The notes: generated by a model from the letters alone, not told the origin. 64,000 nucleotides of DNA from Cepaea nemoralis (GCA_014155875.1 JACEFZ010025060.1:62001-126000), one strand, 5' to 3'; positions 34,980 to 47,004 are shown, counted from the first letter of the stretch. Numbers and translations are program-made.

Positions 34980-35252
34980 CCTTGTAGTATTTGCAGTCTT
35001 TGACAATCTAGTACATGAAGTGAGAGAAGCCATTGAAAGCCTCACAAACAAAGCTACATGCATTGATAACGTCCCAGTTGAAGCCATGTAAGCATTGCCA
35101 TGGGGGTAAGGATAAAATAGCTCACAAACAAATGTAACCAGGCATGGCAAGAGAGGAAGAGTACCACAAGATTGGCAAAGAGCTGTGATTGTACTTTTAT
35201 GGAAGAACAAGGGTAGAAAAACATATTGCAATAAATACAGTCAAATATCACA
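34980..35252 (+). mobile_element. LINE RT N-terminal fragment
   Basis: Plus-strand translation gives EVREAIESLTNKATCIDNVP, then after stops PQDWQRAVIVLLWKNKGRKT and NKYSQIS, the region just before the first RT motif of a LINE. It ends exactly at the 5' end of the Helitron (35253). Confidence 0.6.
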
Positions 35253-35889
35253 TCTTATATATAAAAGGCAATCTCCGTCTGTATGTATGTATGTCCTTTA
35301 TGCGTTCGCGAACGGTCCATCCGATTGAGATGAAATTTTCTACACGTCTTCCTCTCATTCCCGCGCTGCCAACTGTGATATTTTTTTAGTGTGAAATCGG
35401 CTGCTTACTTAATATTATTTAATTTTTCATTTTTCATTATAATTTCTATATAGCAAGGGGACTTAACTCTGTAAAAGTTATTTCAAGGGGCATAACTTTT
35501 AATAACTTTTCTGTATACCTTATAGTCATATTGTTGCATCGTTTTCAAAGATTTATAAACTCTTTGTCTATAGTTATGTACCGGCATATGAGTTATAATA
35601 AATAATGATACAATCTTTAAGGCATTTTCAAAGTTTTCATAAAAATAATGCACAATGCATAACATTGTAACTCATCTTTTTATGCTTAAGAAGTTATCTA
35701 CAGTCATGTAGGTGATTAGAAACAGTTTTCATTAAAAATAATGGATGGTGTGTGGAAGGACATTCTTTTAAGTTACTTTTTTTTTGTTGTTTGAATTTAA
35801 TGAGACGCTACCCGCCAGGAGCTGGGCGAAGCCACGCCGGGTCAGATAGATAGACAGACCCACCTTTTCGCTGCAGTTATCTACAGGCA

Positions 35890-36945
35890 TATGCGTTATA
35901 ATCCTCCTCCTCCTCTCCCCTCCTCCTCCTACCCTCTTCCTCTTCCCCTCCCCCTCCTCCCTCTCCCTCCTCCATCCTCCTCCTCCCTCTTTCTCCTCCT
36001 CCTCCCTCCTCCTCCTTCCTCCTCCTCCTTCCTCCTCCTCCTTCCTCCTCCTCCTCCCTCTTCCTCCTCCTACCTCCTCGCCCTCCTCCCTCCTAATCAC
36101 TCCTCTTCCTTCCTCCTCCCTTCTCCTCCTCTCTCCTCCTACTCCCTCCTCCTCCCTCCTCCTCCTACGTCCTCCCCCTCATCCCTCCTCCCCATTCTCC
36201 TCCCTCTTCCTCCCTCCTCCTACCTCCTCCCCCTCCTCCTCCCTCCTCCTCCCTCTCCTCCTCCTCCCCTCCTCCCTCATCCTCCTCCTCCCTCCCCTCC
36301 TCCTCCTCCCTCCTCCTCCTCTCTCCTCCCTCCTCCTCCCTCTACCTCCTCCCTCCACATCCCTCCTCCTCCTCCCTCTTCCTCCTCCTCCCTCCTCATC
36401 CTCCCTCCTCCTCTCCCTCCTTCTCCTCCCTCCTCCCTCCTCCTTCTCCTCCTCCTTCTCCCTCTTCCTCCTCCTCCTCCTCCCTCCTCCTTCTCCCTCC
36501 GCCTCCTCCCTCCTCCTCTCTCCTTCTCCTCCCTCCTCCTCCTCCATCTCCCTCCTCCTCCCTCTCCTCCTCCCTGCTCCTCCCTCCTCCTCCTCCTCAT
36601 CCTCCTGCGTTCTTCTCCTCCCTCCTCCTCCTTCTCCTTCCTCCTCCCTCTTCCTCCTCCCTCCTCCTCCCTCTTCCTCCTCCTCCCTACTCCCCCTCCC
36701 CATCCTCCTCCCCTCCTCCTCCTCATCCTCCTCCTCCTCCTCCTCCTCCTCCTCCCTCCTCCTCCTCTCTCCTCCTCCTAATCCCTCCTCCTCCCTCCTA
36801 TTCCTCCCTACTCCTCCTCCTCCTTCCTCCTCCCTCCTCTTCCCTCCTCCTCCTCTCTCCGCCTATCTCTTCCTCCCTCCTCCTCCCTCCTCCTCCCTCC
36901 TCCACCTCCCTCTTCCTCCTCCCAGCTCCTACTCCTCCTTTTTCT
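35890..36945 (+). repeat. 1.05-kb polypyrimidine (CCT)n tract
   Basis: Almost pure C and T on the plus strand, built of cctcctccct units with scattered A or G. The strand asymmetry is extreme; the minus strand is purine-only over long runs. It creates false ORFs of 296 (plus) and 174 (minus) codons. It can form triplex (H-DNA) and slippage structures. Confidence 0.95.
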
Positions 36946-37094
36946 TCTTCTTCTGCTGCTGCTGCCGCCGCTCCATTTACCCAAGTTAATTGTTGGGGAA
37001 GATGTAAAGATCTTTCAAGTGCTCTTTCTAATGCTTTTTGTAAGTTGGTCTTCGTTTATCTAAGGTTGTTCTAACTGCAACCAATAAATGATTA

Positions 37095-37136
37095 GACAGA
37101 CAGGCAGGCAGGCAGACAGACAGACAGACAGAGAGG

Positions 37137-37208
<72 letters not shown>

Positions 37209-37440
37209 GTCGGGAACGGGAACTTATATGACTACTTATATGAATTAAATGAGATGCTCCCCATCAGGGGCTGGACGAAGCCGGGCCGGATCAGACAGAT
37301 AGACAGACAGACAGATAGATAGTCGGGAACGGGAACGGGAGCTTATATGACTACTTATATGAATTAAATGAGATGCTCCACACCAGGATCTGGGCGATGC
37401 CGGGCCGGGTCAGACAGACAGACAGACAGTCGGTAACGGG
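37095..37440 (+). repeat. GACA microsatellite with repeated Helitron 3' ends
   Basis: (gaca)n at about 37097-37210, then two segments of about 120 bp (37211-37330, 37331-37440), each with cgggaacgg, cttatatgactacttatatg, aattaaatgagatgctcc, a Helitron-like hairpin end (gaagccgggccgg) and a new (gaca)n run. Confidence 0.85.
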
Positions 37441-37524
37441 AACGAGAACTTATATGACTACTTATATGAATTAAATTAGATGCTCCCCACCAGGGACTGG
37501 GCGAAGCCGGGCCGTGTCAGCTAG

Positions 37525-38734
37525 TATTCTATAAAATCTAAATATCAACATGCATACAAAAAAGAAGCTAATAAATGTTTTATTCGTCCCAAATCTGTTA
37601 CCAATGCCATACATTGACAGCTCTAGAAACACACGCGTAAAATCGCATCATGTGAGATTAAATGCATAAGAAACGTAGCAATAAAAACAAGAAAAGACAT
37701 TACTGCGATATTTCACGTCAAAAGAGGTAGGACGAAAGAAGTACAACAACAACCTGCTTGATGACTGGAGAGAGTAAATATGTTTAAATATATGTTTAAG
37801 TAAATGTTTAAATATTGTCTTGTATAAAATGCTGTTGTGATCATGTTTCTGTCCCCCGGTTATACACCGTGCAGTGACACCACACATTGTGAACTGGTTT
37901 ACTTCGATGTGAAGTGTCTGCCTATTCAATCGCCAGCTTCAGTTGTGGGGAACGTCTACAAGTAAAGAACCCAACATTACCTTTTTGGATAAGGCAACAT
38001 ATAGAAGACTGTGCATGTTAGTTAGTTAGTCAGTCTGTCAGTCATTCAGGCAGTCAACAGACAATCCTTATTGCACATCGAACTATCAGCCAATAATTGC
38101 TCAGATCCCCTCCTCAATATCTCCCTCATCGTGTAGCGACTGATGATGCCAGTTCTGTGTTGGCTGACTATTCTTTTGTGGCTTCCCCCATGGCACTCTA
38201 GTTTGTCCCGTTTAACTTGATGTTCTTACAGTCTGGTCACAGTTGCAGAATCACATACCTCGTGTTGTGTGCGTGTTGCGTACATTAACCATTTCTTTGC
38301 AGCTAAAGAACGTCAATAGTATACTATATCCTGAAGACATCCCACCCTGTGTCTCGTCCCTTCACAATGTTGATCGTTTGTAGGGCTGGTCCGATGAGTG
38401 CAGATGCACAGTTAAAGAATGTTGGTTGTGGCAATGAAGTGATGATTTGTATTAAAGAATGTTGGCTTTGGCAAAGGAGTGATGATTTGGGTTATTCTGT
38501 TTTCTCAACAGCCCCAGCCACAGCCATGATCAGAAAATGACAGGTTTCTCCCACACTGGACTGCAGGCATCCCAGAACTTAGGGTCCTATCCTGGAGCAG
38601 ATTTGGACCGATACCCGGCTTCAACAATCCCCATAGCCGCGGGGACGGCTACACGCCGATACAAGGCTCTAGCGTCTGTTGCCATGGTATACTTTTTTTC
38701 TCCTTGACATTAACTGTTTCTGTCCCAGTAAGTT
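37525..38734. other. Intronic DNA without supported features
   Basis: SHFL intron 2. No RT, transposase, array or splice-flanked exon recognised. A 93-codon minus-strand frame at 37929-37648 has no motif. Confidence 0.5.
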
Positions 38735-40075
38735 ACATGAAGCCAATCTGTTCCAGCTCCTTCTGTTCCAGACAGCTACAGTAACCATCGCTGTCCCAGT
38801 CAGTTACATAAACCACTCTATCCCAATTAGGTCCATACCCTAAATTGTCCCAGTCAGTTACATTACCCCACTCTCTCCCAATTAGTTACATGAATCCACT
38901 CTGTCTCAATTAGTTACATTAACCCACTCTGTCTCGTGTAGTTACATTACCCCACTCTATGCCAGTCAGTTACATTAACTCACACTGTCCCATTCGGTTA
39001 TATTAACCCACACTGCCCCAGTCAGTTACATTAACCCAAACTGTCCCATTCAGATACATTAACCCACACTGCCCCAGGCAGTTACATTAACCCCACTGTC
39101 CCAGTCAGTTACATTAACCCACACTGTCCCATTCGGTTACATTAACCCACACTGCCCCATTCAATTACATTAACCCACACTGTCCCTTCTGTCCTAGCCA
39201 GTTACATTAATCCACTCTGTCCAAATTCCCTTGGTCACAACCAAATACTTTACCCCACACTGTCCCACCTTCTGTACCAACCAATTACATTATCACACAC
39301 TGTCCCTGCCAGTTACATTACCCCACTATGTCTAGCCAGTTACATTAACCCACTATGTCCAGAGAGTTACATTAACCCACTAAGTCCACCCAGTTACATT
39401 AACTCACTCTGTCCCAGTTGCCTTGGTCTCAACCAGATTCATTAGCCCACTCTGTCACAACTCATTTCCCAGCCAATAACCTTAACCCACTCTAACAAAT
39501 TCCCTCTGTCCCAGCCAATTGCATTAACCCACTCTGTTCAATTCCCTCTGTCCCAGCCGTTACAATAATACATTCTGTCCTGGTTCGATGTTCTGGCCAG
39601 TAAGATTAACCCACTCTATCAAATTCCCTCTGTCCCAGTCGATTACATTAACCCACTCTGTCTCGTTCCCTATGTCCAGCAAGTTACATGAATTCACTCG
39701 GTTCCAATTTCTGCCCCAATAAGTTATATTAACCCACTCTGTCCCAATTCTATTCCAAACTGTTACATTAACCCACTCTATCCCAGTTCTCTCTTCTGGC
39801 CATTAAGATTATCCCACTCGGTTTCATTTCCTTCTATCCCAGACAATTACATTAACCCAGTCTATCCCAGACAGTTACATTAACCCACTCTGTCCCAGAC
39901 AATTACATTAACCCACTCTGTCCCAGACAATTACATTAACCCACTCTGTCCCAGACAATTACATTAACCCACTCTGTCCCATATATTTACATTAATCCAC
40001 TCTGTCCTAGACAATTACATTAACCCACTCTGTCCCAGACAATTACATTGACTCACTCTGCTCCAGTTATGTTGG
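38735..40075. repeat. Diverged minisatellite, 26-bp unit (cagttacattaaccc / actctgtccca)
   Basis: About 50 imperfect copies; the left two thirds are strongly diverged with indels, whereas 39840-40050 has nearly identical units (gacaattacattaacccac). This looks like an old array with a recent local expansion at one end. Confidence 0.88.
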
Positions 40076-40274
40076 AAGCTCATTATAGCTAACATTCAAT
40101 GCGGAGACGACACTTAATTGTGAATATATCCAGATAACTGGACTTCTTGTGTAGACATTAAACAAAAACAAAGGAGAAGGGGATGCGGATTATATGTTGA
40201 ATAGTTAATTCCTGCAAGATAACAGACTTATTGTTGTCTTACCTCTAGTGCATATTATTTGTCTATTTTTCGCC

Positions 40275-40545
40275 AACTAAATACGATAAAACAAAGAAAA
40301 TCGAAATAGTTTGGTCACTGGAAACGTCATGAAAGTTTAGAGAGAACAATAATGGAGGGGTATATGCCCGAGAAGAAACGAAGAGGAAGGCCAAAGAGAA
40401 GATAGGTGCAGCATGTGGCATTTGATCTCTAGATGGGTGTATCGGACGCGGGACATCTTGCTCATGACCGAGAAGTTTTCCGGAAAGTCATTATGGGAGC
40501 GAGGTTCTGAAAAGGAGGTGTTACTGAATAAATGAATGAATGAAT
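40275..40545 (+). mobile_element. RTE-like LINE 3' end with (TGAA)n tail
   Basis: cgtcatgaaagtttagagag, then gaggaaggccaaagagaag and atgggtgtatcggacgcggg are close to 58207-58340, which reads RHESLERTIMQGYMPGKRGR and RPKRSW. The tail is aataaatgaatgaatgaatga, as after the SINE at 58811. Only about 270 bp of 3' end. Confidence 0.75.
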
Positions 40546-41419
40546 GAGTTGTTTTTCATAGAACCGAGACATCGACGCATATGCCAGATTATGTAAAAAT
40601 GCAAGCGAAGTTCGTAACATTCGGTCACTTATTTTGTTGTTTTCTAATATGGACAAGAATATTACTACGATCTTTCTGCTAAATATGGCTAGATTAAATG
40701 ACGTTATTTAGGGGCAAGCGCGTAATTTCAGTTTAATAATTTCAAAAATGCGCCCCGTCAGCGTGCGATAATTTACTCTGCTCGTGTTTGTTATGCTCAG
40801 ATATTATCGAATGCGCCTGTTCAGTTCCCAACGAAACGTTATGAAGTTACCATATCCCAGCCTTGTTGACCAATCACAGTGCGCAAGGCGCCATATTGTC
40901 GTTTGTTACAACTGCTAAGCAGAGTCGGTAGTATTGTGTTGAAATTAGATTTCTTTTTTTTCAAATAAAAATTTACCGTTAAAGCCTATAAACATGAGTG
41001 TGGAAAATCTAAAATCAAACAATGATAAAAAGCGAAAATTTGAAGACGTTGCTTGTGAATTCAACGAAGATTGGATGGAGAAATGTATGTATGCCTATCC
41101 GTAGTGGTAAACCAGTTTGCTTAATCTGCGGATTGTGTGTTTCTGTAACCAATCAAATCTAATCTGGAACGACACTTGACGACCACACATTCAGAATAAA
41201 TGCTCAATATCTGTTGAATTCGGAGTTAAGAAAAGATTTCATAGCTTAAAAAGAAAGTTCTCTGACCAGGCAGCAGTCATTTTCCACCAAGGCTAACGAA
41301 AAGAGCTAGAGTGCTATTGTTGCGTCGTACGAAGTCGCTCTTCTGTTGGCTCGCAAAACGAAGCCGTTCACCGATGCAGAAGAAATAATGGAGCCTTCCC
41401 TTAAAATTGCTGCTAGAAT

Positions 41420-42430
41420 CCATCCATCCATCCATCCATCATGTGCCATGCCGGTAAGCGTGGGCGGCTATGTTCTGCCATCTCACTCGATCACCAGAGT
41501 CGTGGATCAGCTCCGTGTTTCTGTCTCGACCATACCACAAGGCCAAGCCATCCAGGTACTTGCTTCTAGGTCTTCCCCTTGGTCTGTTTCCTTCGATCTT
41601 ACCAGTTGTCACCAAGTTCTCCAAATCATTTCTTCTCATAACATGCCCAAAAAATTGTGACTGTCTACGTCTATATCTCTAATCAGTTTACGATCTTCAT
41701 ATTTTTCTTGAAGGACTTGTTCATTGGCCTTTCTGGCTGTCCATGGTATTCTTTGCATTTTCCTCAGAAACCATATTTATACAGCCATAAGATGTTTTTC
41801 AGCCTGACTGCTCATTGTCCATGCTTCACATAAATATAAAAGTACAGGTTCTATGCAGCATCTCAACATTTTTTTTCTCGTTTCAATTGACATCTTTTTA
41901 TTGGTCAGTATGTTTTTCATCTTGCTAAAGGCTACTTTTGCCATGGCGATTCTTGTTCTAATCTCTTCAAGGCATCTCCAATCAGATGTTATTACTGTTC
42001 CGAGATAATTGTACCTATTCACTTGTTGAAGAATATTCCCATTTACTTGAATATTACATTGTGGTATTTCGTTCTTACTAGTGACGACCATAATCTGTGT
42101 CTTTTTACAATTTAATTCTAATCCTAGTTGTTCACTGTGTGTAACAACCGCATCTACTAAATTTTGCAGGTCCTGTTCATTGTCTGCAATCAAGACTGTA
42201 TCATCTGCATATCTAATGTTATTGATGCATCGTTCCCCAATGTTGATTCCTTCCATATCTTCAATATTTCTGAAAATACTTTCACTGTACAGGGAAAACA
42301 GATCTGGAGACATTACACATCCCTGTCTCACACCCCTCTTAATAGGCTGATATTGGCTTACTTCATTATCAACTCTTATGGCAGCTTGTTGTTTCCAATA
42401 TATGTTTTTAACAAGTCTAAGATCTTTTCC
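41420..42430 (-). mobile_element. RTE-like LINE insertion with 46-bp target-site duplication
   Basis: Minus-strand RT frame 42331-41777 contains MRQGCVMSPDLFSLYSES, NNIRYADDTVLIADNEQDLQ and YNYLGTVIT; the C-terminal frame 41639-41439 contains MRRNDLENLVTTGKIEGNRP and RGRPRSKYLDGL. The 3' tail is (ATGG)n (ccatccatccatcc on plus at 41420). It is 5'-truncated in the RT. A 46-bp direct repeat flanks it (41374-41419 and 42431-42476, one mismatch), which is hAT coding sequence, so the insertion postdates the hAT gene. Confidence 0.88.
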
Positions 42431-43207
42431 ATGCAGAAGAAATAATCGAGCCTTCCCTTAAAATTGCTGCTAGAATGCTTGGCGATAAAATGTGTGAAAC
42501 AAAATTTGATCAAATTCCTTTGTCTAATAATAATATTGGCCAGGCGAGTTGAAGAATTAGCCAACGATGTTCATCGTCATGTAGCAGCACAAATAAAAAA
42601 AATTGTAAATTTTTTTCATTGGCAATGGATGACTCCACTGATATTTCTGACAGAGCCCAGATCGCAGGTTTTGTTTGAGCAATAAACGATAATTTTGAAG
42701 TCATTTAAGAATTCTAGACTTGAATCGATGCATGCAACTACCAAAGGGACTGATCTGTTTGAAACTCTGAAGTTGTGTGAAGAGAAAAGCAACATAGAAT
42801 GGACTAAATTGAATAGTGTATGCACCGACGGTGCTCCGATTTTGAAGGGTAAAGAGTCTGGATGTCTAGCATTATTGGAACAGTTTCTTGGCCGCACTAT
42901 ATTAAAATAGCATTGTATCATTAACCAAGAAGCTATCTGTGGAAAGACATTAAATCTGAAACATGTCATGGATGTTGTTCTGAGATGTGTGAACAAAATT
43001 CGAAGTAAGGCGCTGAACAGGCGTGATTTCAGACAGTTTCTATCAGACCTGAATGAGGAATAGGGTGAGCTACTGTCACACTGTAATGTCAGATGGCTAT
43101 CTAAAGGGAAAGTTATGTCATGTTTCTGGACACTGAAATATAGTGTCTATCTGTTTCTGTCTGAAATAAATGAAGTGCCTACTGAACGGGAACGTCTGCT
43201 GAATGAT

Positions 43208-43208
<1 letters not shown>

Positions 43209-43245
<37 letters not shown>

Positions 43246-43826
43246 CGCAGTTCCAACTTCACAGCAACGGGTCGTCCCCATTATGCTCCTTTCCTGTGCC
43301 AGTGAATATCATACAAAACGCTCCCCACTGCCCAATGTGAAAAGTGGAAAAGACAGGAGTCTCGACAAACAACAGCCCGCACAGATGCTCTGTGCATAAT
43401 GCCGCCGCCAGAATGTCAACACAATAGTCCCAGTTCATTCCTGATGGAATCTGCAGCCATTTTCCCATCTGGATGTTTCCTAGATGTTCACCCACACAGT
43501 CCACGAAATACAGTTCATCGTCGATGTCAGTGGCAGTCAACCAGAAGCTCAGCAGCCACGCATTTCTGCATAAGGCAAAAACCGGTCAACTCTGGGACAT
43601 AGCCATCTGCCATCACTCCGAGCATGCAGTCACATTCCAAAAAACCTCGGGCAGATTCAAAAGCACTTCACACGAAACTCACAGCTCACAGTGTCGCGCC
43701 ACGCACTCACTCAGTAGCAGGGCGACGGAACCATCAAGCCTCCTTAGTCGCCTCTTACGACATGCGTGGTAGGCTGCAGTGTTGCTATTCTTTGCTTCCC
43801 TTATGGGCCCCGGCAACACACTGGAG
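43209..43826 (-). mobile_element. C-family retroposon, copy C2, in the hAT gene
   Basis: The tail is (TTAG)n at 43209-43243 on the plus strand. The shared 3' block (tcgtccccattatgctcc) follows, then aatgccgccgccagaatgtc and the 5' part (agtagcagggcgacggaacc). It ends with cgcctcttacgacatgcgtg and ggccccggcaacaca. A 15-bp target-site duplication, gtctgctgaatgatg, lies at 43194-43208 and 43827-43841. Confidence 0.85.
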
Positions 43827-44796
43827 GTCTGCTGAATGATGACTGACTTAATGACCTGCCATTTTTGGTGGACATCACGTCTCATTTAAACTCTTTAAAT
43901 GCGAGGATCTAGGGAAAAAACAAACAATTTACAAGTGTGTGGCATTTCTTCATTTAAAATGAGACCACGACTTTTTATCGGACAACTGACTGAAGGGACT
44001 TTAGAGGAGTTTCCAACTCTGAAGACGCTTGTGGTGGAAAAGAAATGTGACTTGTTACAGTACAAAGTAAAAGTTGAAAGTCGTCTGGATATCTTTCAGT
44101 CGAGATTACAAGAGTTCACAATAGAGGAGGATAATGTTGCCCTCTTTATAAATCCGTTCGTATTTCCTGATGCCAAGCTCTGTCAATTACAGCAAAACCT
44201 TCAGCACGAAGTAATTGATTTGAAATGCAATTCTGTACTGAGATGTAAATTTCTGGATCTGCCCGCTTCACCTTCAGCAAATCATATGATTTCATTCTGG
44301 CGACTATTGCTTGTCGAACAATTTGAACACTCGCGTTCATTCGCCCAGAGATACATTGTCGTTTTGGTTCGACTTACAGATGCGAGCAATCATTTTCCGC
44401 AATTACCGTTATAAGAAACAAGCAACGTTCCAGACTCACCGACAGTAACCTAGCTGCGCTTATGACTTTGGGCACGACAGATTTGTGCCCAGAAATTGAC
44501 AAACTGGCATCTGAACTTAAGAAACTGGTTATGAAGAACAGTTACAATTGTAAATTAATTACATTAATAGCGATTTTCGAAACTGATTTTAAGATTTATT
44601 GTTAAATGAACTTTTGATTTTAAACCCAAAAATGACGCAATGTAGCACTGACACTGACTGCCTTTAAAGTTTTAGAATTTTGTTGACGAAAGTTAAGAAA
44701 GGTAAGAATGATATTGCACGACTTTTATAATTTTATAACGTGGCCCGCTTAACTACCAAAAATAGTAGTTATGGCCATCGGCTTGAAAAGCTTGGG

Positions 44797-45008
44797 AACT
44801 ACTGCCTTACTGTATGTTGCAGTCAACACCAGAATCTTTCAGCTGCGGTTGATTTACTAGGCAATATTACACTCAGTAGTTTGCCATTGCTTTCTGACCG
44901 ACCGGCTCAAATACCCCCGTAAGTAACTAACGCGGCGCGATCAGCTGCCGAATCTCGCGTGAATATACGGGATTATGGAGAAAGACGTTAACCTCTACGC
45001 CAGGGATA
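44797..45008 (-). mobile_element. tRNA-derived SINE copy 3, diverged
   Basis: It shares cagtagtttgccattgcttt and the cgactgaatctttcag-type block with copies 1 and 2, in minus orientation. The A/B-box end near 44960-45000 is mutated (cgggattatggagaaag kept). No target duplication recognisable. Confidence 0.65.
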
Positions 45009-45540
45009 CCAGCAAGAACAGAATAGGACAAGCAAAAATTACATTCTATGAAATGAAAAACATGTTACGCAATAGGCCCTAATCCTTGGAAGTTAGAAAA
45101 AGAATTCTTGCATGTTACATAGATCCAATTTTAACATAAGGCTACGAATCAGGGACAGTTAATAAACAGGCGGGAAAAAACTATAAGCCATGGCGATATG
45201 GTTTGTATAGAAGAATGCTGGAAACTAATTGGACAGCCCAAATGTGCATTCTGGACATTTTGAAGGAAACTAAGTCGCAAAGACAGCTTATCACAAACAT
45301 CGGAAAGAGGGAGTCATCATTTTTGGCCACATTATGAGAGGACAAGAACTGGAACATGTTGTGAAAGATCTGAGAAAAGAGAGAGGAAGAAAGTGTCAGC
45401 AAATTCTTGACAGTTCGTTTGTCATGGCAGGGAATGGAGTCAACACACAAATTGATCCATGCCGTTGGAGATCGTAATTTGTGGAGAAGCATGATCACTC
45501 ACGCCAGCCGGCAAGGCACTGGATGATGGTGATTACCGCT
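45009..45540 (+). mobile_element. Degenerate LINE C-terminal fragment
   Basis: Plus-strand pieces such as IIFGHIMRGQELEHVVKDLR and KERGRKCQQILDS resemble the RTE-like C-terminus (xGHxMRRxxLE..V..G). Many stops; old. Confidence 0.45.
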
Positions 45541-46284
45541 AGAGAGGTCAGAGGTGAAGCAGAGGTTACAGGGTTGTCAGCATTGAGCTGCTGAAAACTG
45601 AGGGCTTTCTCCTGCCAGCAGAGCTGCAGATACAGTTTGACCCTCGGTCTCTGTGCTAAGGTGAAGAAAGTGAAACTGCAATGTGCTACGTGAAATATTT
45701 TCCGATATTTCTTTAGCTTCACTATTCACAAATTCAGTTTCTTTACCAGAGAAATTAAATAGGTTGAACTGCAGTAAAGTATTTTAAAAGGTTAAAAAGA
45801 AAGGAAAGTGGAATCGATCAGCTTTATAAGATCACATCCCCAAGTGACATAAAGGACATTTTGGCTAAAATGCCTTCATCAGCACGCAACAGGCAATCAG
45901 ACACTGTTGCATCACTAATTACGAAACGGTCAGTTAGCTGAGGTCCTGAAGTCAGCCGAATCAAACTGAATCCTAGCAGACACGAATCTGAACCGGGGTG
46001 GGGGGAAGGGGGGGGGGGGTAGAAATCATGTGCTCTGTAGATCAGTTGATATGATGTTAGCTAAGTCCGGGGGGAGGGTTAATGGTGGGTAGAAGGCCAA
46101 CCTTTACCAGGACGACCACGCGGAGGGTGGCCAGAGAACAAGGAAAGGGGAGATATATGGATATAGAAGCGAGAACGACAGACAGGCGAGCGGCGAGAGG
46201 ATGAGTTCAAAAAAACAAAAGAATGTTATATTTAAGATCAAATGTAAAGAAGTTCTTTCCAGTGTAGTAAAATTTATAAAATTA
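45541..46284. other. Unassigned intronic DNA with a G-run
   Basis: No gene or repeat family recognised. A G-rich segment at 45997-46020 (gggtggggggaagg and a longer G-run) stands out. Confidence 0.45.
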
Positions 46285-46345
46285 CTAGCTGACCCGGCCC
46301 GACTTCGCCCAGCTCATGGCGGGATTCTATCTATCTATCTATCTT

Positions 46346-46437
<92 letters not shown>

Positions 46438-47004
46438 CCTATCTATTTAACTACCTACCTACCTACCTACCTATCTATCTATCTATCTATCTACCTACCT
46501 ACATATCTATCGATCTATATATCTATCTACATCTATATTTATCTCTGTCTGTCTGTCTGTCTGTCTGTCTGTTTATCTGTCTGTCTTTCTATCTATCCAT
46601 CTATCTATCCCTTCACGTCTGTTCCCGGCCCGGGTCTGATGATCCCGTTCTATTTCAGTTTGATCCGCCGGAGTGAAGAACAACTGTTCCTAACTAATTT
46701 CTGGTTTAATCAGAGAGTGAGTTCCCTTCCCGCAATATTGCGGGACATTTCTTGGTCTATTTTTTTTCTGAAGCGCGTGCCTTTTTCTTTTGTTCTTGAG
46801 GGAAAATTTTTGATTTTAAACTAACTAACTATGTCAGTTGGCTCCGCGGGAGTTAGAAGAACATCTGTACAAAATTGCATCTCAATCGGATGGACCGTTC
46901 GGGAACGCATAAAGGACACACGCTCGCGCGCACGCACACACACACACGCGCGCGCACGCACACACACACACACACACACACATACTGTCTTTTATATATA
47001 TAGA
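46285..47004 (-). mobile_element. Non-autonomous Helitron-like element 2
   Basis: Minus-strand 5' end TCTATATATATAAAAG (47004 downwards, preceded by A) and 3' end gggcgaagtcgggccgggtc agCTAG (46285, followed by T). About 720 bp, the same family as Helitron 1. Its middle is filled with (ATCT)n at 46322-46620 and (CA)n/(CG) at 46922-46982. Confidence 0.8.
46322..46620 (+). repeat. ATCT/ACCT microsatellite
   Basis: (ATCT)n with interruptions by acct, gtct and ttta, 300 bp, inside Helitron 2. Its long Ile/Tyr/Leu/Ser ORF is spurious. Confidence 0.95.

Larger units (their letters stand above)
35253..37524 (+). mobile_element. Non-autonomous Helitron-like element 1
   Basis: 5' end TCTTATATATAAAAGG preceded by A; 3' end ctgggcgaagccgggcc..gtcagCTAG followed by T. 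The first 100 bases (tcctttatgcgttcgcgaac, ggtccatccgattgagatga) match Helitron 2 at 46285-47004 in reverse, and so does the 3' hairpin region. No target duplication, insertion between A and T, and a CTAG end with a GGC/GCC hairpin are Helitron traits. It contains a polypyrimidine tract (35890-36945) and three additional copies of the 3' end (35811, 37260, 37382). No Rep/helicase is present. Confidence 0.78.
40994..44590 (+). pseudogene. hAT-family transposase (GTF2IRD2/ZBED-like), interrupted and degraded
   Basis: The start at 40994 (MSVENLKSNNDKKRKFEDVA) is typical of this hAT group. A BED-like zinc-finger segment follows in broken frames near 41080-41180, then FSDQAAVIF and LARKTKPFTDAEEIMEPSL (41345-41405). 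After an inserted LINE the gene continues with MLGDKMCETKFDQIPLS (42474), LFETLKLCEEKSNIEWTKLN and VCTDGAPILKG (42755-42850), then FRQFLSDLNEE, HCNVRWLSKGKVMSCFWTLK and LFLSEINE (43030-43170). After a C-family insertion come LPASPSANHMISFWRLL and the C-terminal dimerisation region with RCEQSFSAI-like and RNKQRSRLTDSNLAALM (44400-44450). Stops and frameshifts throughout. No terminal inverted repeats were identified. Confidence 0.8.

Noticed and set aside
35891..36781. A 296-codon plus-strand ORF rich in Pro/Ser/Leu and overlapping Arg/Glu-rich minus-strand ORFs
   Set aside because: They follow from the (CCT)n tract, which lacks stops in several frames; no protein features.
37260..37525. Separate small Helitrons at each hairpin end
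   Set aside because: Only the last copy ends with CTAG before T and no matching 5' ends occur between them; they are better seen as repeated ends in one element.
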